Shown: positions 35,148 to 46,984 of the stretch, piece by piece
How positions within the stretch are numbered: the stretch's first letter is position 1
How the letters are laid out: each line of letters starts with the position of its first letter
DNA from: Fistularia commersonii
Lineage: Eukaryota > Chordata > Actinopteri > Syngnathiformes > Fistulariidae
Reading direction: 5' to 3'
Assembly (NCBI GenBank): GCA_037954325.1
Contig: JBBMNZ010000029.1
Location: 11,815,001 to 11,879,000 of the forward strand
DNA: 64,000 bases
Position numbers and translations under genes: made by a program
The notes under the pieces: model-generated
The model's database searches: none
Told to the model about the DNA's origin: nothing
Seen by the model: only the letters and a program-made list of their open reading frames with translations

Positions 35148-35331
35148 TGTGGCGGACACAGAGGGCTGTGGTCTCTCACCTCACGGGACTAACGGTCGGG
35201 GCACGTGGTTAAGCCGGGTAAATATAGATGATCCCGGATGTTCCAGTTCCAGTTGTATTTTGTTGGTGTTTCAAATTAAAGAACCGAACTCCTGTACTCC
35301 TCCGCCATTATTTCATCATTGAAACACCACA
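35148..35331 (+). mobile_element. Short solo LTR in the spacer of the inverted repeat
   Basis: The block begins TGTGG and ends CCACA, a perfect 5-bp inverted pair, and is flanked by GTAG at 35144-35147 and 35332-35335. ATTAAA at 35275-35280 could serve as a polyadenylation signal and a TAAATATAG word at 35219-35227 as a weak TATA box. The length of 184 bp is small for an LTR and recalls terminal-repeat retrotransposons in miniature. Only one copy is in the window, so the boundaries depend on its own ends. Confidence 0.65.
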
Positions 35332-35716
35332 GTAGAAATATTATTTCTACATCACGATCAGCTCTGCAGCTTTCATCACTGTCTTCCACCACACATGTTG
35401 CTTTAAAAACCAGTAATGATTAATCCTGGATGGTGCCAAAGTTACGATCAGATAAATTATTATAGGTAACGCAAAAGAAAGCTCAGCCAATTCTCTGTCT
35501 GACTGATCCCGTGTTTCTTCTTAGAAACATCCTGCGTCACTTTCTAATTTGGAGACTCTTTTTGCCAAATGTCAGAACGGCCTCTGGCAGCCGTAATAAA
35601 GGTCAGTGCCAAGAAAACACACAAAGAAGTACATCATGACATCACGATAGCAGTTAAAACGGCATTCATCAGTCCCTTGTTGGGTCTCTATCACAATTCA
35701 AGTGGTGCCCTCCACA

Positions 35717-35730
35717 CCACCAGGGGGCTG
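35717..35730 (+). promoter_or_regulatory. CTCF-like motif in right arm
   Basis: CCACCAGGGGGCTG is identical to the left-arm motif but on the opposite strand, so the two point away from each other. Confidence 0.4.
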
Positions 35731-36091
35731 AAGCACATGCCCTCACGCATGATCAATTCCACAATTTCCCTTCTTTATCTTCTGCTCGCTTGCAATCACT
35801 GATATGCTGACACAGCACACAGTTTAGGCATCAACTCAACATGCTCACCTCTGACATGTTTCTCTACTCTGCAGGTTATCATTGATACTAAAGGAAGACA
35901 AACAAAGAAATACTAAAGGATGCCATAGATGTCCAGCGATACAATAAAGATAATAACAAATAAAGAAAGAAATAAAGAAATAAAGAAATAACAAAACAAA
36001 CAAACTGTGCAATTCACTCCCTCACCATTCCCAGCTCTAAAAAAAGCACAGAATTCACAGATTCAGGCACTTCTGACTTGGGCACAATATG

Positions 36092-37984
36092 TTTAATAAC
36101 TTCTGTGCGCATTGAATGCTTCACAAAGAAAGCTCAACACAAAATGTAACTGCATTTATTTATCCAACATGGATTCCAGTGCCTGTTAATATCTCTATAG
36201 CCCTTCCAAAGACAGATATTAATTTAATAGTAGAAAAGCAATCTCTTTCACTTATTGCCAGTGATTTCCATCATTCCAAGATTCCCTTGCGCCATTTTAC
36301 TCACAATCCAGTGCTTTATAAATACACTTGATACACTTAGGAGACATTAGTTCTGGACAGTGAGCACACGATGAAAGACAGAAACCTGCTGTCGGTGGGC
36401 CGTTGGCCCGCTGTGGATAATGGCAGCAGATTGACTCGCCATGCTTTGTCAGTCTCTCTGCCATCTGCTGGTAGCAAGATAGTCTGCTGCAAAGACACCC
36501 CACCTGAGCAGCTCCAGAGCAGTCCTTGCTAAGCCTGGACTGAGTTCAGGTGGCTGTAACATACAGAATGTCTTCATATTTGAAGGGATGCCCAGAGACT
36601 TCATCTCATGTATTCAATGCCAGAAACAAAGCACAGTTTAATTAATGTTGTAGAAAGATGCAGTTTGGATCCAACCGGTAAAAGAACAGAGGTTGTGGAA
36701 AATTTGCGTAGAAATTTGCGAGCCTCCTTTTCCCTATGATAATTATTGGCAGACAAATTCTTGAGCCAGTATCATTTTCATTTTCTTGAAGCATACAAAG
36801 ATTAAGGAAGAAACTACATAAGGGAGAAACAAGACTTCAATAAACTCATAAATAAGGTGATGTAATGCTTCTGCCATCATCAAGATGTGATTCTGATTAA
36901 TATACTGAAACAACTAGCTTCACCAGATGACAATTTTTTCCTATTGGGAAGATGTCACTTTAATTTGATCATGGTGTACATTTGAGTTCTTGTATGATTT
37001 ATGACTTATATGAATGATAATAATATCTTAGGTTGGAGTTAAAATCAAGTTATGCATAAGAATGTGAGCAGTTTTACAAGATGAAAATAATGAATATTGG
37101 TCATTGAACCATCCAATTGAAAACTATAATGAAACCAAAAATGTCAGCATTGAAACAATGTTGATAATCTACTGTATATCTATGGGAGGATCTGGCTTTA
37201 TACCATCAAATAAGGAATCATTGATTTTTATACTGATGTTGATACTTTTGGTAGTGTCGTGCTATCACTTTTAATAATAAGACCTATTGGGCTCCATCAA
37301 ACTTCCTGGTAATAAACCTCGAAGAAGCTGACCTCGATGGCTTATGAGCGACCGGTTGGACAGGCATGCTTACAGGACTCTGCAAATTATGTTGGTACTG
37401 ACTATTTCATCATCAAATTCTAGTAATGCTTTTGATGAGAAATAATGATTTGAGCTTTTAATTTCCTTTTTTAACAGAAATAAGACGTAAGGCAGAAAAA
37501 AAATGTCCTTTAGGGAGCAGCTTGTGGTTAAGACATATTTAGTTTGGCTGTATTTTAATATAGTTTAATATAGTCACAGTGTTGTCTGTGATGTGTTTTT
37601 TATTTTTTCTTTCTTTCTTTTTTTAACTGCAAGTGATTTAATGCATTTTAAATTTGGTAGTACTCACGTGAGAGTCAACTACAGTGTAGAAATTAATTGG
37701 TAGCAGTGTGCCTCTGCAGCATTTGTATTGCAAATTCTGTTGGCTCCAATCAGTGTCTCCACCACTGTCCACCAAGTGAAATACTACTTGTTCTTGTCAG
37801 GTTTTACAGCATATGTGAGCGGCACACCCTGCCATGCTTAATCAAACGGCAGAAAATCTTTAAGAGTGTAAAGGAGCAATTACAGTATAGTCAATCAATA
37901 ATGACGGTGTTCGAGGAGACCAAATGACTTTTAATGGATTTTAAAAGGTGCTATAAATAATTCCATACACCTTGGTGTATAATC
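36092..37984. other. No gene seen
   Basis: AT-rich sequence; short frames only and no recognised element. Confidence 0.55.
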
Positions 37985-38152
37985 ACGGGTGAGTGCCAGG
38001 TGCTGTTTAGCGGAATATCCAGTCGCTTTTATCCAAAGCGACTGACAAAAAGTGAGTGAAATTCAGTCACCGAAGATCAGTCGTACCAGTAGTCAGAAGT
38101 CAGACCACTCAACCAAATAGCCATCTCAGAACCATATATATATATACATTCA
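37985..38152 (-). mobile_element. L2-type LINE 3' end fragment
   Basis: On the - strand the words GAGATGGCTATTTGGTTGAG, GTCGCTTTGGATAAAAGCG occur in the same order as in the L2 3' end at 23415-23530 (+ strand). It lacks any coding part. Confidence 0.7.
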
Positions 38153-39077
38153 TTTCATCCTTTTTTTTTTTTGTGGGTTTGGGAGAGCAACCCTCTCCAC
38201 TTGAGTGCACATAAGTTAGGAGCAGAGCTCCCCATTGAGGTTGACCTCTCTTGTGCAGCACCGTGGCCGGGGAAAGCCAAAGTGTCACTACAAATTAATG
38301 GCATCTGAAAGGCAGCGTTTCCATCTCTGGATGCTGCACACAGACCTGGGCGCTGTCTCCATTCCTGTACCAGAAAGGTTTGATGCACCAGATCTAGCCG
38401 GGTTTTACGTCAGCCTGTTCACCCCATCTGGCCTCTGCAGAGACCCCGTCAGCAGAATGGCCCTGCGAACACATTCATATTCACTTGACTTCTTTTCTGA
38501 ATCTGAGTTTCTCTACAGTGGATGTTAATCAAACCTGCAAAGCTGAAGAGTTTGGAGAGGTCTGCTTGAACAGTCAAAGCAATTAGAGACAAGAGGTGTG
38601 AAAACAACAGCTGATTAAACTATCATGTGCCAATATTTCACATGTGCACTTGTTAATTTTCAGCATATGCTTTTTTATTTTGAATCTTGAGTTAGAAAGA
38701 GCAAGAGTGTATGTCATTTCTGCATCTCACAGTGACTCATTGTTACTCCAAGTTCACAGAGTATCTTATCGCCTCTGCTCACGAAGTGACACACCTATGT
38801 TATCAGGAAAAGAAAAATGTTTTCGGTACTCTTTCCTCTTCTTGTTTCTCCGTTTTGATCGAGAGCTGTGAGCTGCAGCGCTGTACTCACTAATGCGCCC
38901 ACTCAGATAAAGCCTTGTGCACATCCTGCCAGAGAAAAGCTCAGTGTCAGTGTACAGTTTGGTCATTTGGGGAAGCATAAGCCAGATGAGCTCTGTGCAC
39001 TGTGGGCTTCAGTCATGTAGTTTTTATATATTTTTTTTAAGTTTATGAATATGTATTTTTTTTTCAAGTTGATATAT
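38153..39077. other. No gene seen
   Basis: A T-rich run at 38160-38172 adjoins the L2 fragment. A + strand frame at 38235-38528 is open for 97 codons but shows no domain and no splice context that I can support. Confidence 0.45.
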
Positions 39078-39868
39078 TTATACACACAAAAGATGCACAA
39101 GACAGTGGTCAGACCAGTGATGCTGAATGGTTTGGGGAGGCATTGAAGAAAAGTGCTGGAGGTTGCAGAGATGAAGATGTTGAGGTTCTCTTTGAGAGGG
39201 ATGAGGATGGATAGGATCAAGAATGAGTCCATCAGAGGGACAGCACATGTTAGATGTTTTGGAGAGAAAGTCTGACATGGTTAGATCGTGAGGAGAGGAG
39301 TGATAGTGAATATATTAGTGGATGGATTAGAAGGGAGAAAGACCAAAGAGAAGATTTATGGACATAGAGAGGGAGAGAGCACATGAGTGTAGTTGGTGTG
39401 AGTGCAGAGAATACAGAGAATAGTGTCAGATCAGACGTGGGCGTTTTATGGCCCCTGGGCCACATCCAGCCAAACTGGATGGAAGTTTTGCCAAACTATT
39501 TTCTTTGAATATCTTAAGAAGTATTTTCAATTAATATTGAATTTATATTTATATATTAATATTTGAAATAATTAATATAATATATTAATATTTATATTTT
39601 TCTTTTGTTTGATTTTTTATGGATGATTACATACAAAATACTTCATATGATCATGAATGATTTTAAAGTTGAAATAAAATGCCAAAAAATGTAAATATTC
39701 AAATTGCAATTTTCATTGAGTTCAATTTACATGATACCTAGTTGGCCCGCGCATAAAAATTAAATGTGGCCCGCCAGCCAAATAATTGTCCACCCCTAGG
39801 TTGGATGAGGTAGGTTGATTGGCTGTGGTGACCCCTGAATGGAAAAGCAGAGAGGAAAAGAAGATGTA
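39078..39868 (+). mobile_element. RTE-type LINE copy F, 3' end, split by a hAT MITE
   Basis: The + strand matches the C-terminal RTE region (AAGACAGTGGTCAGACC, then GATGAAGATGTTGAGGTTCTC and ACAGCACATGTTAGATG) from about 39090 to 39431, and resumes after the MITE at 39799 with the 3' end GTTGATTGGCTGTGGTGACC to about 39868. Reading the two parts together restores the order seen at the 3' end of the copy at 51916-55089. It is strongly mutated. Confidence 0.8.
39432..39798. mobile_element. hAT-like MITE inserted in RTE copy F
   Basis: The left end CAGACGTGGGCG and right end GTCCACCCCTA are degenerate inverted hAT termini. The flanking 8-mers TGTCAGAT (39424-39431) and GGTTGGAT (39799-39806) differ by transitions and one transversion, and the uninterrupted RTE copy has GGTTAGAT here, which fits an old 8-bp target duplication. 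It has no coding content. A partial second copy is at 21656-22074. Confidence 0.7.
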
Positions 39869-41517
39869 GTTATTTACACACACAAACACACACAACTACA
39901 TCATGTACACATAGAAACACAAGCATGTCTATGTCAGAAAGTGTAATTTTCTGGACCACGTGTTTTGTTTGATTTGGTTTTTGGCTAAGCTCCTTATTTA
40001 CTGCAATAGACTGACTCATTGAACCTCCTTTCCAATCCAGACAGAGGGATCCACCAGTTGCTAGGGAACTTTTCATGTTGTGTTTCTTGGAGATACGCTG
40101 AATCTCACGCTGACAGCTTCACACTTGGCGGCAGACTGCTTTAAAGTATATATAAGTTATTGAAAATGCACATTTTTACCAATATGGGTTATGGTTTAGG
40201 ATACTCAACTACATTAAGGTTGCAAAGCTTGGACCACGTCCTGATAAGAAACACATTTATTCAGATTTTTTTTGTTCATAACCCTTTGGATTAATTCGGT
40301 GTGACTTGCAGTTCTTTCTCAGACATGAAGTGGGGCTGCAGGGCTGCCCTTTTCCCATATAAAAAAGGGGACTAAAGGGGGTTTTAACTGAGAAAATTGA
40401 GATTTATAACAAAGGTATTGTTCACTGTGCCCATGTGTACTTCTATACCAGAAATAGGTCTGAAACCAGTCAATTTACTGATATCTCCCAAACAGGAAAA
40501 ACATATTCCATTAGCCTACACTTGCAGTTTAGACAGCGGTATGGTGTGAAAAAGTCATCATACCCTTTTTTTGGCTTTTGTTATGTTTTGCCACAGGAAA
40601 ATCCGAACGGTTGTTTTCAATATTAAAAATCTCAGTCAAATGTCAGTCACTGAACAAGACTGCAGCTAAATGTAGCGCTTCGGACATCAGAGCCACTGAT
40701 GTCCCTCTGGGACATTGCTTTCAGTTTCATCTGCTGCTTCTGTCAGAGGCTTGGTGATGGGTTTCTCTGAGTAACACTGGCTTTAGATGCCTTTTAATAG
40801 TCTAAGGCCAATTTTATGCACGTAAGAAAGACACAGAGCTTTAGTATAAGGTACACACACATAAGAAGTCATTACAGAATTATATCGTCTGTGGCAACCG
40901 CTGAAATGTGTCATTGACTGTAAGTTACAATGCCACATAGTCGTGTTTAGCAAAATTTCCTGTTATATAAGTCATGTTGTGCTGATTGAGATCGTTGACA
41001 TTTTTACAACTCAAGCAGAGATCAGAAGACTCACTGAAAAACTTGGTAGACTATTTCAAACTCAGCCTCAGGATTTGATCGTTTTGAAGATCTTCAAATT
41101 TCTAACGAGCAGGTCACTAACAGAGCAAATGGTCATGTTAAAATGTTAAAATGAAAATGCTTTTCCTTTGTGGCCTTACCTCCAGTGTATTGAACCTCCA
41201 CTTTCTACATATATTGATTGTCAAAGAGAGAGGAGAGCCACTCCACTTGCTGTGTTTTTCTAGTCCTTCATTCTCTTTTATTCAAAATGAAAATCATCTA
41301 TTTTCATGGCTCAAATGCGTTACACAGGTAGTGACAATCAGAAAATCAATGCTGCCAATCAGGAGCAGCAGTTGGCTGGCATGAGCAGGTAACCCCTACC
41401 AAGATGTGCTCAGATATGCGTCTGATGTTGTTTGTGAAATTTGAGCAGATCAGGCCATGACATTGACACTGAAACTGCATCTCCAAACTTTAAACCTGTC
41501 GTTACACAGGCGGTAAC
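39869..41517. other. No gene seen
   Basis: AT-rich spacer; short frames at 40435-40626, 40943-41149 and 41151-41384 have no recognisable domain. Confidence 0.5.
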
Positions 41518-42595
41518 ATGATCGTGGAACGATCGGTTGGACATAACATTCAACATGACTTGAGAAGTTTTCTGATGACTGCCATCATCAAAGATGATGA
41601 TACAGGACTTTGTGGACTGCAAAACTGCCTCCTAATAAACTCAGAAAAACAAAGGAGCTGGTGGTGGATTTCCACAGGAACAGACTCACCCCGACAACGG
41701 GGAACATCCAAGGGATCGACATTGAGAGAGTGGTACCTTGGTGTTCACCTGAACAATAAACTGAACAAGTCAAACAACACTGAGAACGGACTGCACCTGC
41801 TGAGAAGACTCAAGTCCTTTGGCGTGCAGCGGGCTCTTCCCAGGAATTTCTTTGACACTTTAGTGGTCTGTAGTGCAGTAGTCTGTAGGAGCAGCTGCCT
41901 ATCAGTGGCTGACAGGAAGATTGACAAACTGCTGAGGAAGGCTAGTTCCATCTTGGGGGGTCCCATGGAGTGCAGGGGGTGTGAGAGAGGAGGGTTGTAG
42001 CTAAGCTATCATCTCTGATGAACAATGCCTTCAAACCCCATGCAAACCATCATGAAGGCACTGAGCAGCTCCTTCAGTGACACACTCCTTCACCCCAAGT
42101 GTGTGAGGGAGATAATCCCCAGGTCCTTCCTGCCAGCTGCTGCACAATTATTTAACACTCAGCTCTGCTCTCGATACATCTTTCATTCATTCATTCATTC
42201 ATTCATTCATTCATTCATTCATTCACACCTTTATTCATCTACTCAAGTGTCCACTCGTTCACATCCACTCCCTCGGACACCATAGGTGTTCATGTTTATA
42301 CTGTTTATATTGATTAGACTGAAAATGTATTGTCATATTGTTTAGATGCAACTTGTTAATACAAGACCTGCCCATTTATATTGTTGATGCTCTTTATTGT
42401 TTATTTGTCCTTTTTTCTATTTTTAATAACTCTTGTTGCACTGTCCACTTTCTGCTGTAAATGGTTGAAATGTTCCCAATGTTGTATTATTAAAGGATTA
42501 TTCTATTCCATTTGACTGCTCATGGTTCATCCATGATGGGTTAAATGCAGATAAGGAATTTCCGTGCAAGAGATTAATAAAGTATATATTATTAT
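41518..42595 (+). mobile_element. Rex1/L2-like LINE, 5'-truncated 3' end
   Basis: Broken + strand frames give KELVVDFHRNRLTP and GIDIER (about 41655-41725), then LHLLRRLKSFGVQRA, SVADRKIDKLLRKASSILG (about 41905-41965) and SFLPAAAQLFN (about 42124-42155), the ordered C-terminal blocks after the RT palm of Rex1/L2-like LINEs. An (ATTC)10 run follows the coding end. The 3' end has an AATAAAGTATATATTATTATA tail at about 42575-42595. It has many frameshifts and no catalytic motif. Confidence 0.75.
42183..42224. repeat. (ATTC)10 microsatellite
   Basis: A perfect tetranucleotide run inside the Rex1/L2-like 3' end. Confidence 0.95.
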
Positions 42596-42955
42596 AAAAT
42601 GTATATAAATGTCAGGCTGCTGCCAGTGACGCCAGGTGTCATGAACCCAACCAGTATGCAAGTTTCTGCTTATGTGATCTGGCCATTCCAGCTTTTTTAA
42701 TGCAGTTGTAAGTTTATTGTATTTGCAAGTATGACTTTTGCAGACTCTCTAGGAAGGAGTTGAGGCTGAAAGCTAGAATAGGCAATTTTTGAATAATGCA
42801 GAGACAACTTTGGTTCAGAGAGTGCGGCAAATACAATTAGATAAATGCATAACTTGAGCAGCTACTATGTAAATTCCACTGATTGTAGTTTAGCTCAGCA
42901 GCGGTCATAGCATGGGAAGGTGAGGGTCGTTGCAGGGAGAGTAAGAGAGTCAATA

Positions 42956-44253
42956 CAGAGGGCTAAAACAAGTATTTAGTCAGCCAACAATTGTGCAAGT
43001 TTTCTTAAGTAAAAAAAAAATTAGAGGCCTATAATTTACATCATAGTTACACTTCAACTATGAGAGACATAATGAGAAAAAAAAATCCAGAAAATCATAT
43101 TGTCTGATTTTTAAAGAATTTATTTGCAAATTATGGTGGAAAATAAGTATTTGGTGAAGAACAAAAGTTAATCTCAATACTTTGTCATATACAATTTCCT
43201 GGCAATGACAGAGTTCAAATGTTTTCTGTAAGTCTTCACAAGTCTTTCACACACTGATGCGGGTATTTTGGCCCGTTCCTCTATGCAGATCTACCCTAGA
43301 ACAGTGGTTTTGGGTCTGTCGCTGGGCAAAAAGGACTTTCAACTCCCTTCAAAGATTTTCTATGGGGTTGAGATCGGGAGGCCACTCAAGGACCTTGAAA
43401 TACTTCTTACAAAGCCGCTGCTTCTTTACCTGGGCGGTGTGTTTGGGAACACTGTCATACTGAAAGACACAGCCACGTTTCATCTTCAGTGCCCTTCCTG
43501 ATAGAAGGAGGTTTTCACTCAAAATCTCACTGGCTTAAGCAAGGAGACATGTTTGGCACTCTAGGACTTGAGTCCCTGGCGACGTATTGTGTTACTGATG
43601 GTAGCCTTTGTTACTTTGGTCCCAGGTCTCTCTGATAGCAGGTCATTCACTAGGTCCCCCGTGTGGTTCTTGGATTTCTGCACACCATTCTTGTGATCAT
43701 TTTGACCCCACGGGCTGAGATCTTGTGTGGAGCCCCAGATCGAGGGAGTTTATCAGTGGTCTTGTATATCTTCCATTTTGTAATAATTGCTCCTACAATT
43801 CATTCTGCTTACTGATTAGAAATTCAGTCTCCCCAGCATGGTGCAGATCTGCAATTTTGTTTCTGGTGTCCTTTGACAGCTCTTTGGTCTTGGCCATAGC
43901 GGAGTTTGGAGTGTGACTGAACATATGGACAGGTGTCTTATGCACTGATAACCATTTCAAACAGGTGAAATTAGTACAGGTAACAGGTGGAGGACAGAGA
44001 AGCTTCTTAAAGAAGAAGTTACAGGTCTGTGAGAGACAGCAATTTTGCTTGTTTGTAGGTGACCAAAAACTTTACTGAGGAATTTACCAATTCATTCCTT
44101 AAAAATCCTACAATTTGATTTCCTGGTTTCTCTCCCCCTCATTCTGTCTCTCATAGTTGAAGTGTACCTATGATAACAATTAAAGGCCTCTCATCTTTTT
44201 AAGTGGGAGAACTTGCACTATTGGTGGACGACTAAATACTTTTTTGCCCACTG
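42956..44253 (-). mobile_element. Tc1-like transposon with both ends, inactive
   Basis: The element is bounded by TA at 42954-42955 and 44254-44255, with ends CAGAGGGC and GCCCACTG. Both sides carry long inverted termini (about 200 bp), for example AAGTATTTAGTC near 42972 against GACTAAATACTT near 44230, and CATAGTTACACTTCAACTATGAGAGA near 43041 against its complement near 44150. The length of about 1.3 kb and the - strand transposase remnant fit a full-length Tc1-like element with long termini. Confidence 0.9.
43190..43896 (-). pseudogene. Tc1-like transposase remnant
   Basis: On the - strand the frame starts MAKTKELSKDTRNKIADLHHAG at 43896. Further on, KHTAQVKK and then LEWPPDLNPIENL are visible near 43330-43470. 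The glutamate of the DDE triad is retained (43358-43360), but the following tryptophan codon is TGA, and many other stops and frameshifts occur. The first half of the protein, including the DNA-binding helices after the start, is very short or scrambled, so a full-length protein of about 340 residues is no longer encoded. It would have cut and pasted the element at TA targets. Confidence 0.85.
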
Positions 44254-44255
44254 TA

Positions 44256-46649
44256 ATTTGGACTCACTCCAACTATTTTCCGGGTTTTAAAAATATAGTA
44301 TATATTATTTTTGTACCTAAACTGATCATCTACATTGCCATTGTGTTTTTTTGACAATAGTTTTGGAGCGAAAATATTTAAGTATTTAAGGCATCCTCAT
44401 TTGATTAGCAGGTGGGGACATTACTGGTCATCTCAAATCTAGATACAAATGACAGGCATGCTTGGAGTATAACAGTTTCTTGGCATTTTACAAATAACCT
44501 GTTTTTAAAACCAAAGTACCAGTATATTACTATTTAAATGACCAGTATGACCAGTGACCAGTACAATGACCAGTACTATTTAAATGACCAGTTACTACAA
44601 AGATGTTATTTTGAGTGGACAGGCAGCCATAAAGAAGCAGTGGGTGGTAACAGTCCTAAAAGACAATAATATTTTCTGGCTCATTGAAATATAAGAATGG
44701 GCTCTTTTATAACTGGCATATCCAGAAGGGTAGAAGCGGTTGCTTCAGTAATGTTGATTGCTATGCCCAGGAGATATATTTATAGAACTGGGCCGTTAGT
44801 TGAAGAAATACTTTTGACTTTCAAAAGGAATTGGCTTGAAGAGAGTGAAACCATTGTTAACTATCATTAGAGAAAAAAACTTTCAAAAGCAAGATACTCA
44901 TGATAGGCAAATCATGCACATGCAAAATGTTCAGTGATTAATTTCAATAGCCTTATGAGGCACATCACGATGTGTCTGCAATTACATCCCTGCAAGTTGA
45001 GCCCCTTTCAGTGAAAAAACCCTACAGTCTAAGTTTTTAACGCTTAGACCAAACTGTGAGCAAAGCTACAACATCAAATTGCATGCTGTGATATGGGCTC
45101 TTCGCAAAACAGATAAATAAATTCAAAATACTTTGTATGCTCAGCATACATTACTCCAGTAAGCCAGAGAGCTTATAAACAGAGCCATAATCAATACAAA
45201 CAATAGCAGTTTCATCTCAAGATATGAGACCTGTCTGAAGTACCACAAAAAAGCCTGGAGTGTATCACAGCCAGATGAGCCCTCAGAGAATTTGAGGACT
45301 GAAAAAAATAATATTTGCCAGTCATATCCCATTATGGTAAAAACCTTTTTTAATTATCATTTATTAATTTATTTTTGTTTTGTTTTGTTTGTGTGCTAGA
45401 TTTTGATCTGTTCAAAGATTTTCACCCATGAATTCAAGGCTACTGTTACCTATGGGAAAAGGTAAGAGATAAAGTAGAGCAGGTTTAAAGGTGCAACACA
45501 ATAGTTCCATATTTTTCTCTTATAAATTACAGAAACTTCCCAATTCAGAATGAAATTTCTCTTGCTGAGTGTTTGATGAGACACGAGTTATACTGATGCC
45601 GTGGAGATGAATTGAAGGGATATAGAAGACGGTGAAACAGAAACAAAAATACTATGAAAAAAGATAAAGAGGAAACAATTCTGATTCATGAAAAGCTCAG
45701 TGTTACCACTTCATCAATCGCCCATCACATTGTATTGATTTCAACAATTATTATTACCATACAATGACAATAAGCTTCAGCTGTTGTCAATATTTGAATG
45801 AATTGTTGGCTTTGAAATGACAACCTTGTGTCCATTTAAAATGAAATAAAATGTTCTGGATTTCGTGATTTTTTTTTCCTCCATTAATCCACAAGCTAGT
45901 CCTTAAAAAAGTTAAAACATTGGATTGCACATACACATACACACACACTAAGACTTACATAAAGATGGAATGAAGAGATATATTGGACCTCAACCAAAAT
46001 ATCTGAAACACTTTAAGTCCCACATTCCCACTCTCATATTCTCTATCCCACTGCAGTCAGCAGTCGTTTTAGCAGCAGATAAGAGTGTGCCGTTTTCTGA
46101 CACATGATGTTATTAGAACTTAGCTGGGTTTTAATGTGATGCAGACAATCCTGCCAATCCCTTTCTTAGATTCATGTCTTTGGATTAGAAAGTGTGAGAG
46201 GGTAAAAAAAGGCAGAAGAAGTCCACTCAAGAGCAGTGAGGAAAATATGAGTCATTTTAAAAAGGATAATTTAATTTAGTGACATATTGAGTAACTGTAA
46301 ATGAAACACAATATCAAAATTTAGCATGGTAAAAAATTACTACTACTACTCCCTCACAGCAGCTACAGTCTTGGCTGTCAACCCTCCTTGCCCCGAATGT
46401 CATCACTCCGAGCTGTCCGCTGCCTCTCCAGCTGTCACCACACTGCTAATGGTTGTCACCCAGGCTTTCCTAGGAGGCTCTGGCCAAGCCAGTCTTGTCA
46501 GTATGAAGAGATACCAATTATGTCACTTACTCACTTCCCCAGTAAAGTTATAGATCAAGATCATTATACAATATTCAACAGTCGTCCGCCTATCATCTAA
46601 TCAGGGATGCTATGCAGCTACAGGTTTACAGTTGACCCTCTGAACCCAC
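44256..46649. other. No gene seen
   Basis: About 2.4 kb of AT-rich sequence with no recognised element. A short duplicated ATGACCAGTA/ACCAGTATTTAAATGACC cluster lies at about 44535-44595. Confidence 0.55.
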
Positions 46650-46830
46650 GTTTGCAAGCACCTTTGTTTAGAAGACAGTATTTAACAAAGACGCACCTGG
46701 CTCCATCCTTCTTCCTGACTAGGACCACAATGGGTGCCCGCAGGCTGTTTCAAAATTCATCAACCCCCACCTCCAGCATCTCTTAAGCCTTTCTGCTCTG
46801 TGGTATCCTACGAGGCAAAAAACAGCTGAC
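46650..46830 (-). pseudogene. Ty3/gypsy-like RT N-terminal fragment
   Basis: The - strand reads MLEVGVDEF, stop, then SLRAPIVVLVRKKDGARCVFVKYCLLN. The P-IVLVRKKDG-R--VDYR-LN signature is that of the fingers region of Ty3/gypsy reverse transcriptases. Nothing of the catalytic palm was recognised downstream. Confidence 0.7.
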
Positions 46831-46984
46831 AGGCCTACAGATGAATTGAGTGTGCCCCATGTGTCAATTGAGCACCGGACCAGGCTGCTGTGTTCTCATC
46901 TTTACCAACAAAGATATCAATTAACAATTTTTTATGTTGTTTCCAATTCTGGTCCACCCGAAAGCCCTACATTGGATTTAGTCA

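Larger units (their letters stand above)
34326..36091. repeat. Long imperfect inverted repeat, arms about 750 bp
   Basis: The left arm (34326 to about 35073) and right arm (about 35345 to 36091) are reverse complements with scattered mismatches and small indels. Anchor words shared in inverted orientation include CAGTCAGACAGAGAATTGGC (left, about 34931) with its complement near 35500, GGCATCCTTTAGTATTTCTT (left, about 34469) with its complement near 35905, and CATATTGTG/CACAATATG at the outer edges. The spacer of about 270 bp holds a 184-bp solo LTR. A transcript across it could fold into a long hairpin. The arms encode nothing recognised; origin as a foldback element or an inverted duplication is open. 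Confidence 0.85.

Noticed and set aside
38235..38528. 97-codon + strand frame
   Set aside because: No similarity I recognise, no clear exon boundaries, and it runs out of a T-rich tract.
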